From the NCBI GenBank assembly GCA_900545925.1, contig URAZ01000017.1, positions 12,074 to 76,073 of the forward strand: a stretch of 64,000 nt of DNA. Reading direction: 5' to 3'. The translations under genes were made by a program, and so were the position numbers. The DNA comes from an uncultured Eubacteriales bacterium (GTDB lineage Bacteria > Bacillota > Clostridia > Oscillospirales > Oscillospiraceae). This document shows, one piece after another, positions 1 through 8,395 of this stretch. The notes below the pieces were generated by a model. It was not told the origin of the DNA. It did not search any database and saw only the letters and a list, made by a program, of their open reading frames with translations. How positions within the stretch are numbered: the stretch's first letter is position 1; every line of letters begins with the position of its first letter.

Positions 1-2
1 GG

Positions 3-221
3 CCGCGCGCATCGCTTTACCGCGATTTTGCCGCGCTTCTGGAGCAGATAACCGGTATGAAACCTATTTTATGGGATGAGCGCCGCACGACGATTGAAGC
101 GCATCAGATTTTAAGCGAAAACAATTATCATGGAAAAAAGCGAAAAAATGCGGTCGATGCCGTAGCCGCCAGTCTGATACTGGAGGGCTATCTGGCCTAT
201 CTCCGTAATCACAAGGAGTAA
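3..221 (+). CDS. ruvX: Putative pre-16S rRNA nuclease / Holliday junction resolvase-like RuvX (YqgF), 3' part only
   Basis: Only the last 72 residues are present; the reading frame is open to the left edge. The visible part has the C-terminal pattern of the YqgF/RuvX RNase H-like fold: DERRTTIEAHQIL, then a basic KKRKN stretch, then AVDAVAASLILEGYL, where the Asp-Ala-Ala helix carries a metal-binding acidic residue in this family. Family members trim the 5' end of 16S rRNA and were first named as Holliday junction resolvases. The gene is followed after 5 bases by the DUF2461 gene, whose ribosome-binding site overlaps this stop codon, so the two are probably co-transcribed. The identification rests on the C-terminal motif only. 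Confidence 0.85.
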   Translation, partial: PRASLYRDFAALLEQITGMKPILWDERRTTIEAHQILSENNYHGKKRKNAVDAVAASLILEGYLAYLRNHKE

Positions 222-226
222 AAGAT

Positions 227-889
227 ATGTTTACAGGCTATACCGACCAGACAGTCGATGTATTCTGGGGCATCCGGTTCAACAATGACCGGGCGTGGTT
301 TGCAGAGCACAAGCAGGAATTTCAGGATGCGGTCATGACACCGACAAAAGCGCTGGCAGGAGAACTCTACGACTGGTTTCAGAAACAGTATCCAGATTTG
401 CACCTAAATGTGCACATTTCGCGTATTTACCGCGATGCGCGGCGGCTGTTCGGACGCGGGCCACTCAACGATCATATCTGGTTTTCGTTCCAGAACGCGA
501 TTGAAAACCGCGGTGAAGCGCCGTGCTTCTGGTTTCAGGTTGGCGCGGATGGCTATGGCTGCGGTGTGGGCTGGTGGATGCCGTCAGCGTCCGGCGTGCA
601 GCTGCGGAGACTTCTTGACAACGACCCAAAGCGTGCGGAAAAGCTGCTGCAGCAGTTGGACGCGCAACAGATATTTGCGCTTTCCGGCCCCAGTTACGCA
701 AGGCTAAAAGGTCACGCCGGAGAACCGGTTGGAAGGCTTTATAATATGCGCTCGTTTTCCATTGAAAGCATGCATTCGTTCGACGCGCGCAGCAGCAGTC
801 CGGAATTAACGGAGTGGCTCAAGGAGGGTTTCCGGTTCCTGCTTCCATTCTACCAGCTTTTTGAACAGGCGTATGGCATGGCTGATTAA
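227..889 (+). CDS. DUF2461 family protein
   Basis: A 220-residue soluble protein without signal peptide or membrane segment. The start FTGYTDQTVDVFWGIRFNNDRAWF, with its FNN-R-WF signature, and the central HISRIYRDAR-FGRGPLNDHIWF block are typical of DUF2461 (TIGR02453-type) proteins, whose biochemical role is not established. The length fits the family. The AAGGAG that serves its start overlaps the stop of ruvX, suggesting translational coupling. A strong bidirectional terminator lies just after it, shared with the convergent potD. Confidence 0.8.
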   Translation: MFTGYTDQTVDVFWGIRFNNDRAWFAEHKQEFQDAVMTPTKALAGELYDWFQKQYPDLHLNVHISRIYRDARRLFGRGPLNDHIWFSFQNAIENRGEAPCFWFQVGADGYGCGVGWWMPSASGVQLRRLLDNDPKRAEKLLQQLDAQQIFALSGPSYARLKGHAGEPVGRLYNMRSFSIESMHSFDARSSSPELTEWLKEGFRFLLPFYQLFEQAYGMAD

Positions 890-894
890 AAGAC

Positions 895-931
895 AGCCGG
901 AGCAGAAAAATCTGCTCCGGCTTTTAATTTT
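895..931. terminator. Bidirectional rho-independent terminator between DUF2461 and potD
   Basis: An 11-bp perfect stem (AGCCGGAGCAG pairing with CTGCTCCGGCT) around a 6-base A-rich loop, followed by TTTTAATTTTT on the plus strand and preceded by an A-rich tract that serves the minus strand. It sits between two convergent stop codons. Confidence 0.85.
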
Positions 932-2124
932 TATGTCTGCCTCCACTTGCGGCAGCGACGGGCCTTTTTGCGTCGCTTTATAATGCCGGATATCAGGAAA
1001 AACAGGATCACTGCCGCGATTGCAGTGATTGTCAGGACAAGGTACAGCGTCGTGTTCGACGTTGAGGTTTTGACGGAAAGCCACAGGTCATTCATGGTTT
1101 GCGTGGCCCCCACGCCGAGTTCAGCAAACGATTCACTGCGCGCAAGCGTTTCATCATCCGGATAGGAGACGGGGCTGGACGTCACGTCCTCATCCAGATA
1201 GTCTTTTGCGGCAGTCTCCGGGGTGGAGTAGCCGATGTAATCCAAATTGGCGGCAGAGATCTCCGGGCGGCAGAGGAAGTTGATAAATGCCTCCGCCCCC
1301 TCCTTGTTCTGGCAGCCTTTCGGGATGCACATGGCATCGATGAAGATGTTGAAGCCCTCCTTCGGGTGGCTGAAACCAAGATCTGGGTTTTCTTCTACCA
1401 TAGTCAGATAGTCACCTGCGTAATAGGGGGCTGCCCAAGCCTCGCCGCGCTCCATGCGGTCAAAGATTTGGTCCATAACATAACCCTGAAGGACAGGGGA
1501 CTGTGTAGCCAGCAGATCAGCACAGTTTTTGAGTTCCTGCTCGTCTTCTGTGTTGAAGCTGTAGCCCAGCATGGATTCTGCAATGGCGAACGCATCGCGC
1601 GGGTTATCAAACATCAGAAGTTTGCCCTGATACTTGGAGTTCCACAGGCAGGACCAGCTTTCCGCATCCTCGTCCGAAACATAATTCTTATTATAGATCA
1701 AGCCAACCGTGCCCCAGGTATAAGGGACGGAGTAGGTGTTCTCTGGGTCATACGCCTGGTCGCGGAAGGCTTCGTCGATATATTCATAGTTCGGAATATT
1801 GGAGAAGTCCAGCGGCTCGAGCATGTCCTCGGAAATGAGCTTGGCGATCATGTAATCGGACGGAATGATGACGTCAAATGTCGTGCCGCCAGTCTTGAGC
1901 TTGGTGTACATGGACTCGTTGGAGTCGAACGTCAGATAATTGACCTTGATGCCCGTCTCTTCCTCAAACGCTTTGATCACGTCAAGGCTGTCGTCCGTGC
2001 CGTCGGAAATGTACTGGCCCCAGTTGTAGACCGTGATCTCATTGGCGGCGGCATGCACGGGCAGGGGAACGGCACAGAGCATCAGAACGAGCGCCAGCAG
2101 AACGGAAAAAACACGTTTTTTCAT
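931..2124 (-). CDS. potD: Spermidine/putrescine ABC transporter substrate-binding protein (PotD-like), membrane anchored
   Basis: A 397-residue extracellular binding protein for polyamines. Residues 1-26 form a Sec signal peptide ending near VHAAAN. The mature part opens with ITVYNWGQYISD, the classic PotD/PotF beginning, and shows the bacterial extracellular solute-binding fold (TFDVIIPSDYMI, DNPRDAF, PYTWGTVGLIYN). There is no convincing lipobox, but a hydrophobic helix near residues 355-380 followed by RRKKARRCRK gives a C-terminal stop-transfer anchor, which is unusual for this family and would replace the lipid anchor. The ATG overlaps the potC stop by 4 bases and has AGGAGG 8 bases upstream. 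It is the last gene of potABCD. Confidence 0.9.
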   Translation of the reverse strand: MKKRVFSVLLALVLMLCAVPLPVHAAANEITVYNWGQYISDGTDDSLDVIKAFEEETGIKVNYLTFDSNESMYTKLKTGGTTFDVIIPSDYMIAKLISEDMLEPLDFSNIPNYEYIDEAFRDQAYDPENTYSVPYTWGTVGLIYNKNYVSDEDAESWSCLWNSKYQGKLLMFDNPRDAFAIAESMLGYSFNTEDEQELKNCADLLATQSPVLQGYVMDQIFDRMERGEAWAAPYYAGDYLTMVEENPDLGFSHPKEGFNIFIDAMCIPKGCQNKEGAEAFINFLCRPEISAANLDYIGYSTPETAAKDYLDEDVTSSPVSYPDDETLARSESFAELGVGATQTMNDLWLSVKTSTSNTTLYLVLTITAIAAVILFFLISGIIKRRKKARRCRKWRQT

Positions 2125-2936
2125 ACGCGGGCCCTCCTAGGCTGCTGCCGGTTTTTTTCGGACTTGGCCTGCAGCAGGTTCATGACGACCATCAGAACAA
2201 GGATCACGATGAACATCAGCGTGAACAGCGCGTAGATCTTCGGCTGGATGGGCTTTTTCGTATAGTTGTAGATCTCGACCGGGAGCGTAATAAAGCTGGA
2301 GCCGGTGACAAAATACGAAATGACGAAATCGTCCAGACTCATCGTGAACGCCATGAGCGCGCCGGAGATGATGCCGGGCATGATCTCATGAATGACGACC
2401 TTGGTGAACGACTGGAACGGCGTGCAGCCGAGGTCGAGCGCGGCCTCGACCAGATCCTTGTCCATCTGCTGGAGCTTCGGCATGACGTTCAAAATGACAT
2501 ACGGAAGATTGAACGTGATGTGCGCAATGAGAAGCGTCCAGAATCCGAGCACGGAGTTGGTCTTCAGGATCGTCCCCGCGAACGCGAACAGCAGCGCCAG
2601 CGCGACACCGGTGACGATATCCGGGTTCGTCATGGGGATGTTCGTCATGGTCATGACGGCAGAGCGGAGCCGGCCCTTCATGCTGTGGATGCCGACGGCG
2701 GCCATCGTGCCGACGATGGTCGAAATGAGCGTTGCCAGCAGCGCGATGATCACGGAGTTGCGCAGCAGCGTCAGGAGTGTGCCGTCACGGAACAGATTGG
2801 CGTACTGCCGGAACGTGAAGCCCTTGAAGCTGGCGATGTCGGTGCCGGTATTGAATGAAGCCACAGCCAGAACGATCATCGGGATATACAGGAAGATGAA
2901 CACCAGAACGGTAATGGTGCGGTTAAAGTGTTTCAT
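2121..2936 (-). CDS. potC: Spermidine/putrescine ABC transporter permease PotC
   Basis: A 271-residue inner-membrane permease with about six hydrophobic spans, beginning at FNRTITVLVFIFLYIPMIVLAV. The cytoplasmic coupling loop EAALDLGCTPFQSFTKVVIHEIMPGI is the EAA motif that docks on the ATPase, and SLDDFVISYFVTG is typical of PotC. Together with PotB it forms the polyamine channel. It overlaps potB by 4 bases (ATGA) upstream and potD by 4 bases downstream, so the operon is translationally coupled. Confidence 0.92.
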   Translation of the reverse strand: MKHFNRTITVLVFIFLYIPMIVLAVASFNTGTDIASFKGFTFRQYANLFRDGTLLTLLRNSVIIALLATLISTIVGTMAAVGIHSMKGRLRSAVMTMTNIPMTNPDIVTGVALALLFAFAGTILKTNSVLGFWTLLIAHITFNLPYVILNVMPKLQQMDKDLVEAALDLGCTPFQSFTKVVIHEIMPGIISGALMAFTMSLDDFVISYFVTGSSFITLPVEIYNYTKKPIQPKIYALFTLMFIVILVLMVVMNLLQAKSEKNRQQPRRARV

Positions 2937-3754
2937 ACCTTGATGACCTCCTCTCCGTCGCCCTCGCCGAAGCGATTCATGATGGCAACACAGATAAAGA
3001 TCAAAATCATCAGAACCAGACTCATGGCCGCGCCGAGGTTCGGGTTATATGCGGTCTTGAACTGGGACTCGATCACGTCGCCGATGAGCGTCGTGCCGGT
3101 GGAGCCGAGCTTCTGAGAAATATAGAAGGTCGAGACAGCAGGGACGAAGACCATCGTGAGGCCCGACAGAATGCCGGGGCCGGACAGCGGCAGGATGACC
3201 TTGGAGAACACCTGCGACGGGCGGCAGCCGAGGTCAAGCGCGGCCTCGATCAGCCGGTTGTCGATCTTCATGATGACCGTGTAGAGCGGCAGGATCATGT
3301 ACGGCAGATAGTTATACACCATGCCGAGGATGACAGCGCCGTTCGTTCGGATGAGCGGCAGCGGGCCGATGCCGATGCGCTGCAGAAGCGTATTGAGGAT
3401 GCCGGTATCCTCCAGCATGCCGACCCAGGCCAGTGTGCGGAGCAGAAAGCTCATGCACATGGGAAGCATGATGAGCATTTCGAGGAACCGCTGCGTAAGG
3501 GGCCTGCACTGCGCGATGAAATACGCGACCGGATAGCCAATCAGCAGGCAGATGAGAGAAGCGAACAGGCTCAGCCAGATCGAGCGCAGGAAGATCGGCA
3601 GATACGTGCCCATGCCGGAAAGATTGGCAAGCGTGAACTGACCGGTAATGGAATCTGTCAGTGCATAATAGAAGACGATACCCAGCGGGATGATTGTGAA
3701 TAAAATCATCCAGATGATATATGGGCAGGCGAGAAGTTTGTTGTTATTCTTCAT
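2933..3754 (-). CDS. potB: Spermidine/putrescine ABC transporter permease PotB
   Basis: A 273-residue permease with six predicted spans. The start is at MKNNNKLLACPYIIWMILF, because GGAGG lies 9 bases upstream of this ATG. A longer open frame reaching base 4075 only shadows potA and is not coding. The EAA coupling loop is EAALDLGCRPSQVFSKVILPLSGPGI, and WLSLFASLICLLIGYPVAYFIA is typical of PotB. It overlaps the 3' end of potA by 11 bases and potC by 4. Confidence 0.92.
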   Translation of the reverse strand: MKNNNKLLACPYIIWMILFTIIPLGIVFYYALTDSITGQFTLANLSGMGTYLPIFLRSIWLSLFASLICLLIGYPVAYFIAQCRPLTQRFLEMLIMLPMCMSFLLRTLAWVGMLEDTGILNTLLQRIGIGPLPLIRTNGAVILGMVYNYLPYMILPLYTVIMKIDNRLIEAALDLGCRPSQVFSKVILPLSGPGILSGLTMVFVPAVSTFYISQKLGSTGTTLIGDVIESQFKTAYNPNLGAAMSLVLMILIFICVAIMNRFGEGDGEEVIKV

Positions 3755-4874
3755 CGTCTTCTTCCTCCGAGGCGTCGGCAATCTCGTCATATTCCGCGCT
3801 GTAGGAGGAGTAGTCGCCGTAGAGGCCGGAGTACTCGCTCTTGTGCATGATATGGATATCCTCAGGATTGAGGCGAATGCCGATGTACGCGTCAACAGGG
3901 CAGTAATCCGTGGTCTGAATGAGCCACTTGAAGCCCTTGAAATCGACAATGGTGTCGTAGTGGACGCCCTTGAAGGTAACGGAGGTGACGGTGCCGCACA
4001 GATGGCCCTGCTCCGGCGGGACGATATCGACGTCTTCCGGACGGATGACGACGTCAACCGGCTCGTTGGGGGCAAAGCCCTTGTCCACGCACTGGAACTT
4101 GCGGCCGAAGAACTTGACGACGTAATCCTCCAGCATCACGCCGTCGAGAATATTGGACTCGCCGATGAAATCCGCGACAAACGCGTTCTTCGGTTCATTG
4201 TAGATATCCTCCGGCCGGCCAATCTGCTGAATCTTACCCTTGTTCATGACGACAATGGTGTCGGACATAGTCAGGGCTTCTTCCTGATCGTGTGTGACAT
4301 ATATAAATGTAATTCCCATTCGCTGCTGGATGTTCTTCAGTTCATTCTGCATGTCCTTGCGCAGGCGCAGATCAAGCGCGCCCAAAGGCTCGTCGAGCAG
4401 CAGCACCTGCGGACGGTTGACCAGCGCGCGAGCAATCGCCACACGCTGCTGCTGGCCGCCGGACAGGCTCGTCACTTTGCGGTTTTCAAAGCCCTTCAGG
4501 CTGACAATCTCCAACATCTCGGTTACGCGTTCGTCGATCTCATCCTCCTTGACCTTTGCAATACGCAGGCCGAAGGCGATATTGTCGTACACGTCCAGAT
4601 GCGGAAACAGCGCGTAGCGTTGGAAGACTGTGTTGATCTTGCGCTGATAGGCGGGCAGATCGTTGATCCGCTTGCCGTTGAACAGCACATCGCCGGATGT
4701 AGGCGTCAAAAAGCCGCCGATAATCCGGAGCATGGTCGTCTTTCCGCAGCCGCTGGGCCCCAGCAATGTGAGGAATTCCTTGTTGTTGATGTACAGATTG
4801 ATGTTGTCGAGAATCGTCTCTCCGTCCTCGAATGTCATAGTGAGATTCGTGAGGCGAATGAGCTCTTTGGACAT
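3744..4874 (-). CDS. potA: Spermidine/putrescine ABC transporter ATP-binding protein PotA
   Basis: A 376-residue ATPase that powers polyamine import. Walker A GPSGCGKT is at residues 39-46, followed by the Q-loop region (NTVFQRYALFPHLDVYDNIAFGL), signature LSGGQQQR, Walker B LLLDEP and switch His in YVTHDQEEA. The C-terminal third is a TOBE regulatory domain (VVIRPEDVDIV). The tail is very acidic and Tyr/Ser-rich (SEEEDDEE), longer than in E. coli PotA. It is the first gene of potABCD and has its own consensus promoter. Confidence 0.95.
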   Translation of the reverse strand: MSKELIRLTNLTMTFEDGETILDNINLYINNKEFLTLLGPSGCGKTTMLRIIGGFLTPTSGDVLFNGKRINDLPAYQRKINTVFQRYALFPHLDVYDNIAFGLRIAKVKEDEIDERVTEMLEIVSLKGFENRKVTSLSGGQQQRVAIARALVNRPQVLLLDEPLGALDLRLRKDMQNELKNIQQRMGITFIYVTHDQEEALTMSDTIVVMNKGKIQQIGRPEDIYNEPKNAFVADFIGESNILDGVMLEDYVVKFFGRKFQCVDKGFAPNEPVDVVIRPEDVDIVPPEQGHLCGTVTSVTFKGVHYDTIVDFKGFKWLIQTTDYCPVDAYIGIRLNPEDIHIMHKSEYSGLYGDYSSYSAEYDEIADASEEEDDEE

Positions 4875-4946
4875 GTATCCTCCCCCATTTCAAAAAAATT
4901 TGTATGCGTCGGATCTTGCTGAAGATGCCCGAAACATACTGGATTG

Positions 4947-4975
4947 AATATATCGGGCAGGGGGGCTTTTGTCAA
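4947..4975 (-). promoter_or_regulatory. Promoter of potABCD
   Basis: On the minus strand TTGACA (4970-4975) and TATATT (4947-4952) are separated by exactly 17 bases, predicting a start about 65 bases before the potA ATG. It lies just downstream of the terminator of the preceding gene. Confidence 0.8.
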
Positions 4976-4996
4976 TATCAAAACGAAGAAATTTGC

Positions 4997-5035
4997 AAAA
5001 AAGTTGGAAGAACGTTTTGAAAGTTCTTCCAACTT
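4997..5035 (-). terminator. Rho-independent terminator of the RluA-type gene
   Basis: A 13-bp perfect stem (5001-5013 with 5023-5035, arm AAGTTGGAAGAAC) with a 9-base loop. On the minus strand it is followed by a run of six T. Confidence 0.85.
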
Positions 5036-5060
5036 TGGAGAAAATAAAAAAATTGATGAA

Positions 5061-6014
5061 TTATGTAAAGTATTCCTGTACGAAATCGACAGATGCAACC
5101 TGAAACGTTTTGCCATTGAGATAGGACAAGATTCCGGCATCTGTTTTAAAACAGAACGTCAGCTTGTAAGAATACAACGCCTGAAATTTCCGATCATAGC
5201 GCTTGTCAAGCTTTCCATATTTGCCGTCGCCCAGCAGCGGCCATCCCGCGGCGGCCATCTGCGCGCGGATCTGATGGGTACGGCCAGTCACAAGTTCGCA
5301 CTCGACGAGACTCAGTCCATTTCTGCTTTGGAGGGTTTTATATAATGTAACGCAAGTCTTCGAGCCCTTCTGCGGAGTTTTCGTGATGTAGACGCGGTTT
5401 TCTTTCGCATCCTTGAACAGCTGCCCCTCAAGCCTTCCGGCGGCCGGGCGCGGTGCGCCGTGAACAATGCACAAATACCGCTTATCGATTTCACGATCTT
5501 TGATTTTCTGATTCAGAATGCGAAGCGCTTCTGCATTCTTTGCGGCGATGACAATGCCGCCGGTGTTACGGTCGATGCGATTGCAGAGCGCCGGGGTAAA
5601 GGCGTGCTCTTCTCTGGGCCGCCACTCTCGTTTGGCATAGAGATACGCCTGAATGTGATCGATCAGCGTTTTTCCGTATTCTGCACCGTCATGCGGATGA
5701 ACAGCCTGTCCAGGCTTTTTGTCTACCAGAAGAATATTTTCGTCTTCATAGACGATGTGTAGTTTCGGCGCGGCGACGGTAAGATAGGCATTTTCTTCTT
5801 TTGGGGTATCAAAAAACTCGTCGTTGATGTATAATTGCAGTGTATCTCCGGTGATTAGCCGTGTATCGCGCTCTGCGCGCTTGCCATTCAATTTGATGCG
5901 TTTGAGCCGAATGTATTTCTGTGCCAGCGAGGCGGGAAGCAGGGGAATGGCTTTTGCAATCCAGCGGTCAAGCCGCTGCCCGGCATCGTTCTGTGTAATG
6001 GTGAATTCTTTCAT
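5061..6014 (-). CDS. RluA/RluD family pseudouridine synthase with S4 domain
   Basis: A 317-residue enzyme that isomerises uridine to pseudouridine in rRNA or tRNA. Residues 1-70 form an S4 RNA-binding domain (AGQRLDRWIAK, then YIRLKRIKLNGKRAERDTRL-GD). The catalytic motif appears as NRIDRNTGGIVI, a variant of HRLDxxTSG that keeps the nucleophilic Asp; ITGRTHQIRAQMAAAGWPLLGDGKYG is the second family block. The start chosen is the ATG with GGAG 8 bases upstream; an in-frame ATG four codons earlier has no site. The exact target (RluC-, RluD- or YlyB-like) cannot be told from sequence alone. Confidence 0.88.
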   Translation of the reverse strand: MKEFTITQNDAGQRLDRWIAKAIPLLPASLAQKYIRLKRIKLNGKRAERDTRLITGDTLQLYINDEFFDTPKEENAYLTVAAPKLHIVYEDENILLVDKKPGQAVHPHDGAEYGKTLIDHIQAYLYAKREWRPREEHAFTPALCNRIDRNTGGIVIAAKNAEALRILNQKIKDREIDKRYLCIVHGAPRPAAGRLEGQLFKDAKENRVYITKTPQKGSKTCVTLYKTLQSRNGLSLVECELVTGRTHQIRAQMAAAGWPLLGDGKYGKLDKRYDRKFQALYSYKLTFCFKTDAGILSYLNGKTFQVASVDFVQEYFT

Positions 6015-6053
6015 GGTGATCTCCATACAAATTAAGCAAATAATCTACATTTC

Positions 6054-6082
6054 ATTTTATCACGCAGTGTCCTTTCTGTAAA
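6054..6082 (-). promoter_or_regulatory. Promoter of the RluA-type gene
   Basis: On the minus strand TTTACA (6077-6082), a 17-base spacer and TAAAAT (6054-6059), about 40 bases before the start codon. Confidence 0.6.
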
Positions 6083-6128
6083 GAATCCAGTGTCAGCGAA
6101 AAAGAACGAAAAATTTGTGAAAAAGTAT

Positions 6129-6157
6129 TTGACTTCCCTGCAACTATTCGATATAAT
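6129..6157 (+). promoter_or_regulatory. Promoter of yceD-rpmF
   Basis: TTGACT (6129-6134), a 17-base spacer and a perfect TATAAT (6152-6157), about 33 bases before the yceD start. Confidence 0.8.
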
Positions 6158-6189
6158 ATTCATCGCACGATTATGGATTGGAGGACGCT

Positions 6190-6690
6190 ATGCTGCTGGA
6201 TCTAAAGCCGATTCTTGTAACGCCCGGCGCAAGTCTTCCGTTTGAAACGCACGAAAATCTGTCCGACCTTGTTTTCGGCAGCTGCAAGCCTGCGTCTAAG
6301 CCAGTTCTGGCCTATGGCAAGGTTCGCAATACGGCGGGCGTTCTCGAACTTACCGGCGAACTCACCACGACGCTGCACGGCGTGTGCGACCGCTGCGCCA
6401 GCGAGTTCACGCGTGCGGTACAGATCCCTATCCACGCTGTTCTGGTTTCAGAAGAAGAGTTGGAGCAGGCGGAGGACGAGTGGGTATTTGGTATCCACGA
6501 CGGTTGCGCCGATCTGACCGACATCATTACGACTGCCTTTGTCCTCAACATGGACAGCCAGCTTCTGTGCAGGCCCGACTGCAAGGGTGTTTGCTTCCGC
6601 TGCGGTAAAAACCTCAATGAAGGGCCGTGCGGCTGCAGAAAAGAATCTGATTCCCGTTTTGCTGTTTTACAGCAGTTACTGGATAAATAA
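6190..6690 (+). CDS. yceD: YceD/DUF177 family protein
   Basis: A 166-residue protein of the DUF177 family, which in most bacteria is encoded directly before rpmF, as here; it has been linked to rRNA and ribosome biogenesis. The Cys-rich features GVCDRCASEF and LLCRPDCKGVCFRCG-GPCGC suggest a metal site. The ATG at the predicted start is preceded by GGAGG at 6180-6184, so an in-frame TTG four codons upstream is rejected. It is co-transcribed with rpmF. Confidence 0.88.
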   Translation: MLLDLKPILVTPGASLPFETHENLSDLVFGSCKPASKPVLAYGKVRNTAGVLELTGELTTTLHGVCDRCASEFTRAVQIPIHAVLVSEEELEQAEDEWVFGIHDGCADLTDIITTAFVLNMDSQLLCRPDCKGVCFRCGKNLNEGPCGCRKESDSRFAVLQQLLDK

Positions 6691-6735
6691 GTAGATAATG
6701 TGCCTTCGGGCATTTAGACCAAGGAGGTGTACCAC

Positions 6736-6921
6736 ATGGCAGTACCCAAGAGAAAAGTATCCCGCGCAAGAAGAGATAAGAGACGCAGTTCCCACTGGAA
6801 GCTGGCGATCCCCGGCGTCGTCGCTTGCCCGAAGTGCGGCGAGCCCCGCCTGCCTCACAGAGCCTGTAAGGCTTGCGGCTACTACAATGGCCGTGAAGTC
6901 ATTTCTGTTGAAGCTAAGTGA
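6736..6921 (+). CDS. rpmF: Ribosomal protein bL32
   Basis: A 61-residue large-subunit protein. It begins AVPKRKVSRARRDKRRSSHWKL and contains a zinc ribbon CPKCGEPRLPHRACKACGYY with all four Cys present, i.e. the C+ zinc-binding form. The start is the ATG after AAGGAGG. It lies 45 bases after yceD in the conserved yceD-rpmF unit. Confidence 0.98.
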   Translation: MAVPKRKVSRARRDKRRSSHWKLAIPGVVACPKCGEPRLPHRACKACGYYNGREVISVEAK

Positions 6922-6938
6922 TTTCGCTGAAAGAGATG

Positions 6939-6968
6939 AGAGGGAGGCTGTCTGCCTTCCTCTTTTCT
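6939..6968 (+). terminator. Rho-independent terminator after rpmF
   Basis: Stem AGAGGGAGGC with GCCTTCCTCT (one G-T pair), 5-base loop, followed by TTTTCTT. It lies 23 bases before der, so it may only partly stop transcription. Confidence 0.7.
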
Positions 6969-6990
6969 TATCCTGAAAGGAGGGCCTACC

Positions 6991-8322
6991 ATGTCGAAGC
7001 CCATCGTAGCCATCGTCGGCCGGCCGAACGTCGGCAAGTCGATGCTTTTTAACAAACTGACCGGCAAGCGCATGGCAATCGTCGAGGATACCCCCGGCGT
7101 CACCCGCGACCGTATTTACGGCGAATGCGAGTGGAATGGCCGCGGGTTTGCGCTTGTCGATACCGGCGGCATCGAGCCCGGTACGAATAACGAAATGCTG
7201 AAGTTTATGCGCCGGCAGGCGGAGATCGCCATTGAGACGGCCACGGTCATCATCATGGTCGTCGATGTAACAGTCGGCTTGACCGCGGCGGATGCGGAAG
7301 TCGCGTCCATGCTCAAGCGGTCGAAAAAGCCGGTCGTGCTGGCCGTCAACAAGTGCGACCAGACCGGCCACGCGAACCCGGACGCGTATGAATTCTATGC
7401 GCTTGGCCTCGGCGACCCCATCGAGGTTTCCGCCGTCCACGGTCACGGCACGGGTGATCTGCTCGACGCGTGTGTCGAAAACTTCCCGCCAGACGATGGA
7501 GAGGCATATGACGAAGATGTTATCAAGGTCGCAATCATCGGCAAGCCGAACGTCGGCAAGTCGAGCCTGCTCAATAAGATTCTCGGCGAGGAGCGCGTGA
7601 TCGTCTCTAATATTGCGGGTACGACGCGCGACGCCATCGACAGCTATTTTGAAAATGATTCCGGAAAATTCCTGTTTATCGATACTGCGGGTATGCGCCG
7701 CAAGTCAAAGGTTGATGACGCGGTCGAGAAATACTCCAATCTTCGCTCCATTGCTGCCATTGAGCGCGCGGACGTGTGCCTCATCCTGATCGACGCCAAC
7801 GAGGGTGTGACTGAGCAGGATACCAAGGTTGCAGGACTGGCTCACGAGGCAGGGAAGGCCTGCATTATTGTTGTCAACAAGTGGGATACGGTCGAAAAGG
7901 ACACGAACACCATGGACGAGAAGACAGCAGAGATTCGCCGTGACCTCAGCTATATGACCTATGCGCCGGTCGTGTTCATCTCGGCGCTGACTGGCCAGCG
8001 CGTTGATAAGCTGTTTGACATGATTGTCGCTGTTTCCAACCAGAACAGCATGCGCATCACAACTGGCATGCTCAATAACATTCTGGAAGACGCAACCGCG
8101 CGCGTTCAGCCGCCCACGGACAAGGGTCGCCGGCTGAAGATCTACTATATCACGCAGGTCGGCGTCAAGCCGCCGCATTTTGTCTTCTTCTGCAACGACA
8201 GCCGTCTTTTCCATTTTTCCTACCAGCGGTATCTCGAAAACCAGATCCGCGCGGTCTTTGGCTTGACCGGTACGCCCATCAAGATCACAATCCGGCAGAA
8301 GGGCGACAAGGAAGACATGTAA
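6991..8322 (+). CDS. der: Ribosome biogenesis GTPase Der (EngA)
   Basis: A 443-residue GTPase with two G domains in tandem, acting in 50S assembly. The first P loop is GRPNVGKS (10-17) with DTPGVTRD, DTGG and NKCD; the second is GKPNVGKS near residue 187 with AGTTRDAID, DTAGMRRK and NKWD. The C-terminal about 100 residues form the KH-like domain (LKIYYITQVGVKPPHFVFFCND). Length matches the family. AAAGGAGG precedes the ATG; an efficient terminator follows. Confidence 0.98.
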   Translation: MSKPIVAIVGRPNVGKSMLFNKLTGKRMAIVEDTPGVTRDRIYGECEWNGRGFALVDTGGIEPGTNNEMLKFMRRQAEIAIETATVIIMVVDVTVGLTAADAEVASMLKRSKKPVVLAVNKCDQTGHANPDAYEFYALGLGDPIEVSAVHGHGTGDLLDACVENFPPDDGEAYDEDVIKVAIIGKPNVGKSSLLNKILGEERVIVSNIAGTTRDAIDSYFENDSGKFLFIDTAGMRRKSKVDDAVEKYSNLRSIAAIERADVCLILIDANEGVTEQDTKVAGLAHEAGKACIIVVNKWDTVEKDTNTMDEKTAEIRRDLSYMTYAPVVFISALTGQRVDKLFDMIVAVSNQNSMRITTGMLNNILEDATARVQPPTDKGRRLKIYYITQVGVKPPHFVFFCNDSRLFHFSYQRYLENQIRAVFGLTGTPIKITIRQKGDKEDM

Positions 8323-8326
8323 TTTT

Positions 8327-8364
8327 AAAGCCCGGCAGAAGCATAGCACTGCCGGGCTTTTGCA
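8327..8364 (+). terminator. Rho-independent terminator of der
   Basis: A 12-bp perfect stem (AAAGCCCGGCAG with CTGCCGGGCTTT), 10-base loop, ending in four T. Confidence 0.85.
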
Positions 8365-8395
8365 GATCAAGAATTTAAGAAGGGAGTTGGAAACA

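Noticed and set aside
1099..2235. 378-codon plus-strand frame over potD
   Set aside because: Shadow of potD, which has signal peptide, fold motifs and a strong ribosome site.
2933..4075. Longer potB start reaching into potA
   Set aside because: The extra 107 residues are Ser/Arg-rich shadow of potA; a good ribosome site marks the start at 3754.
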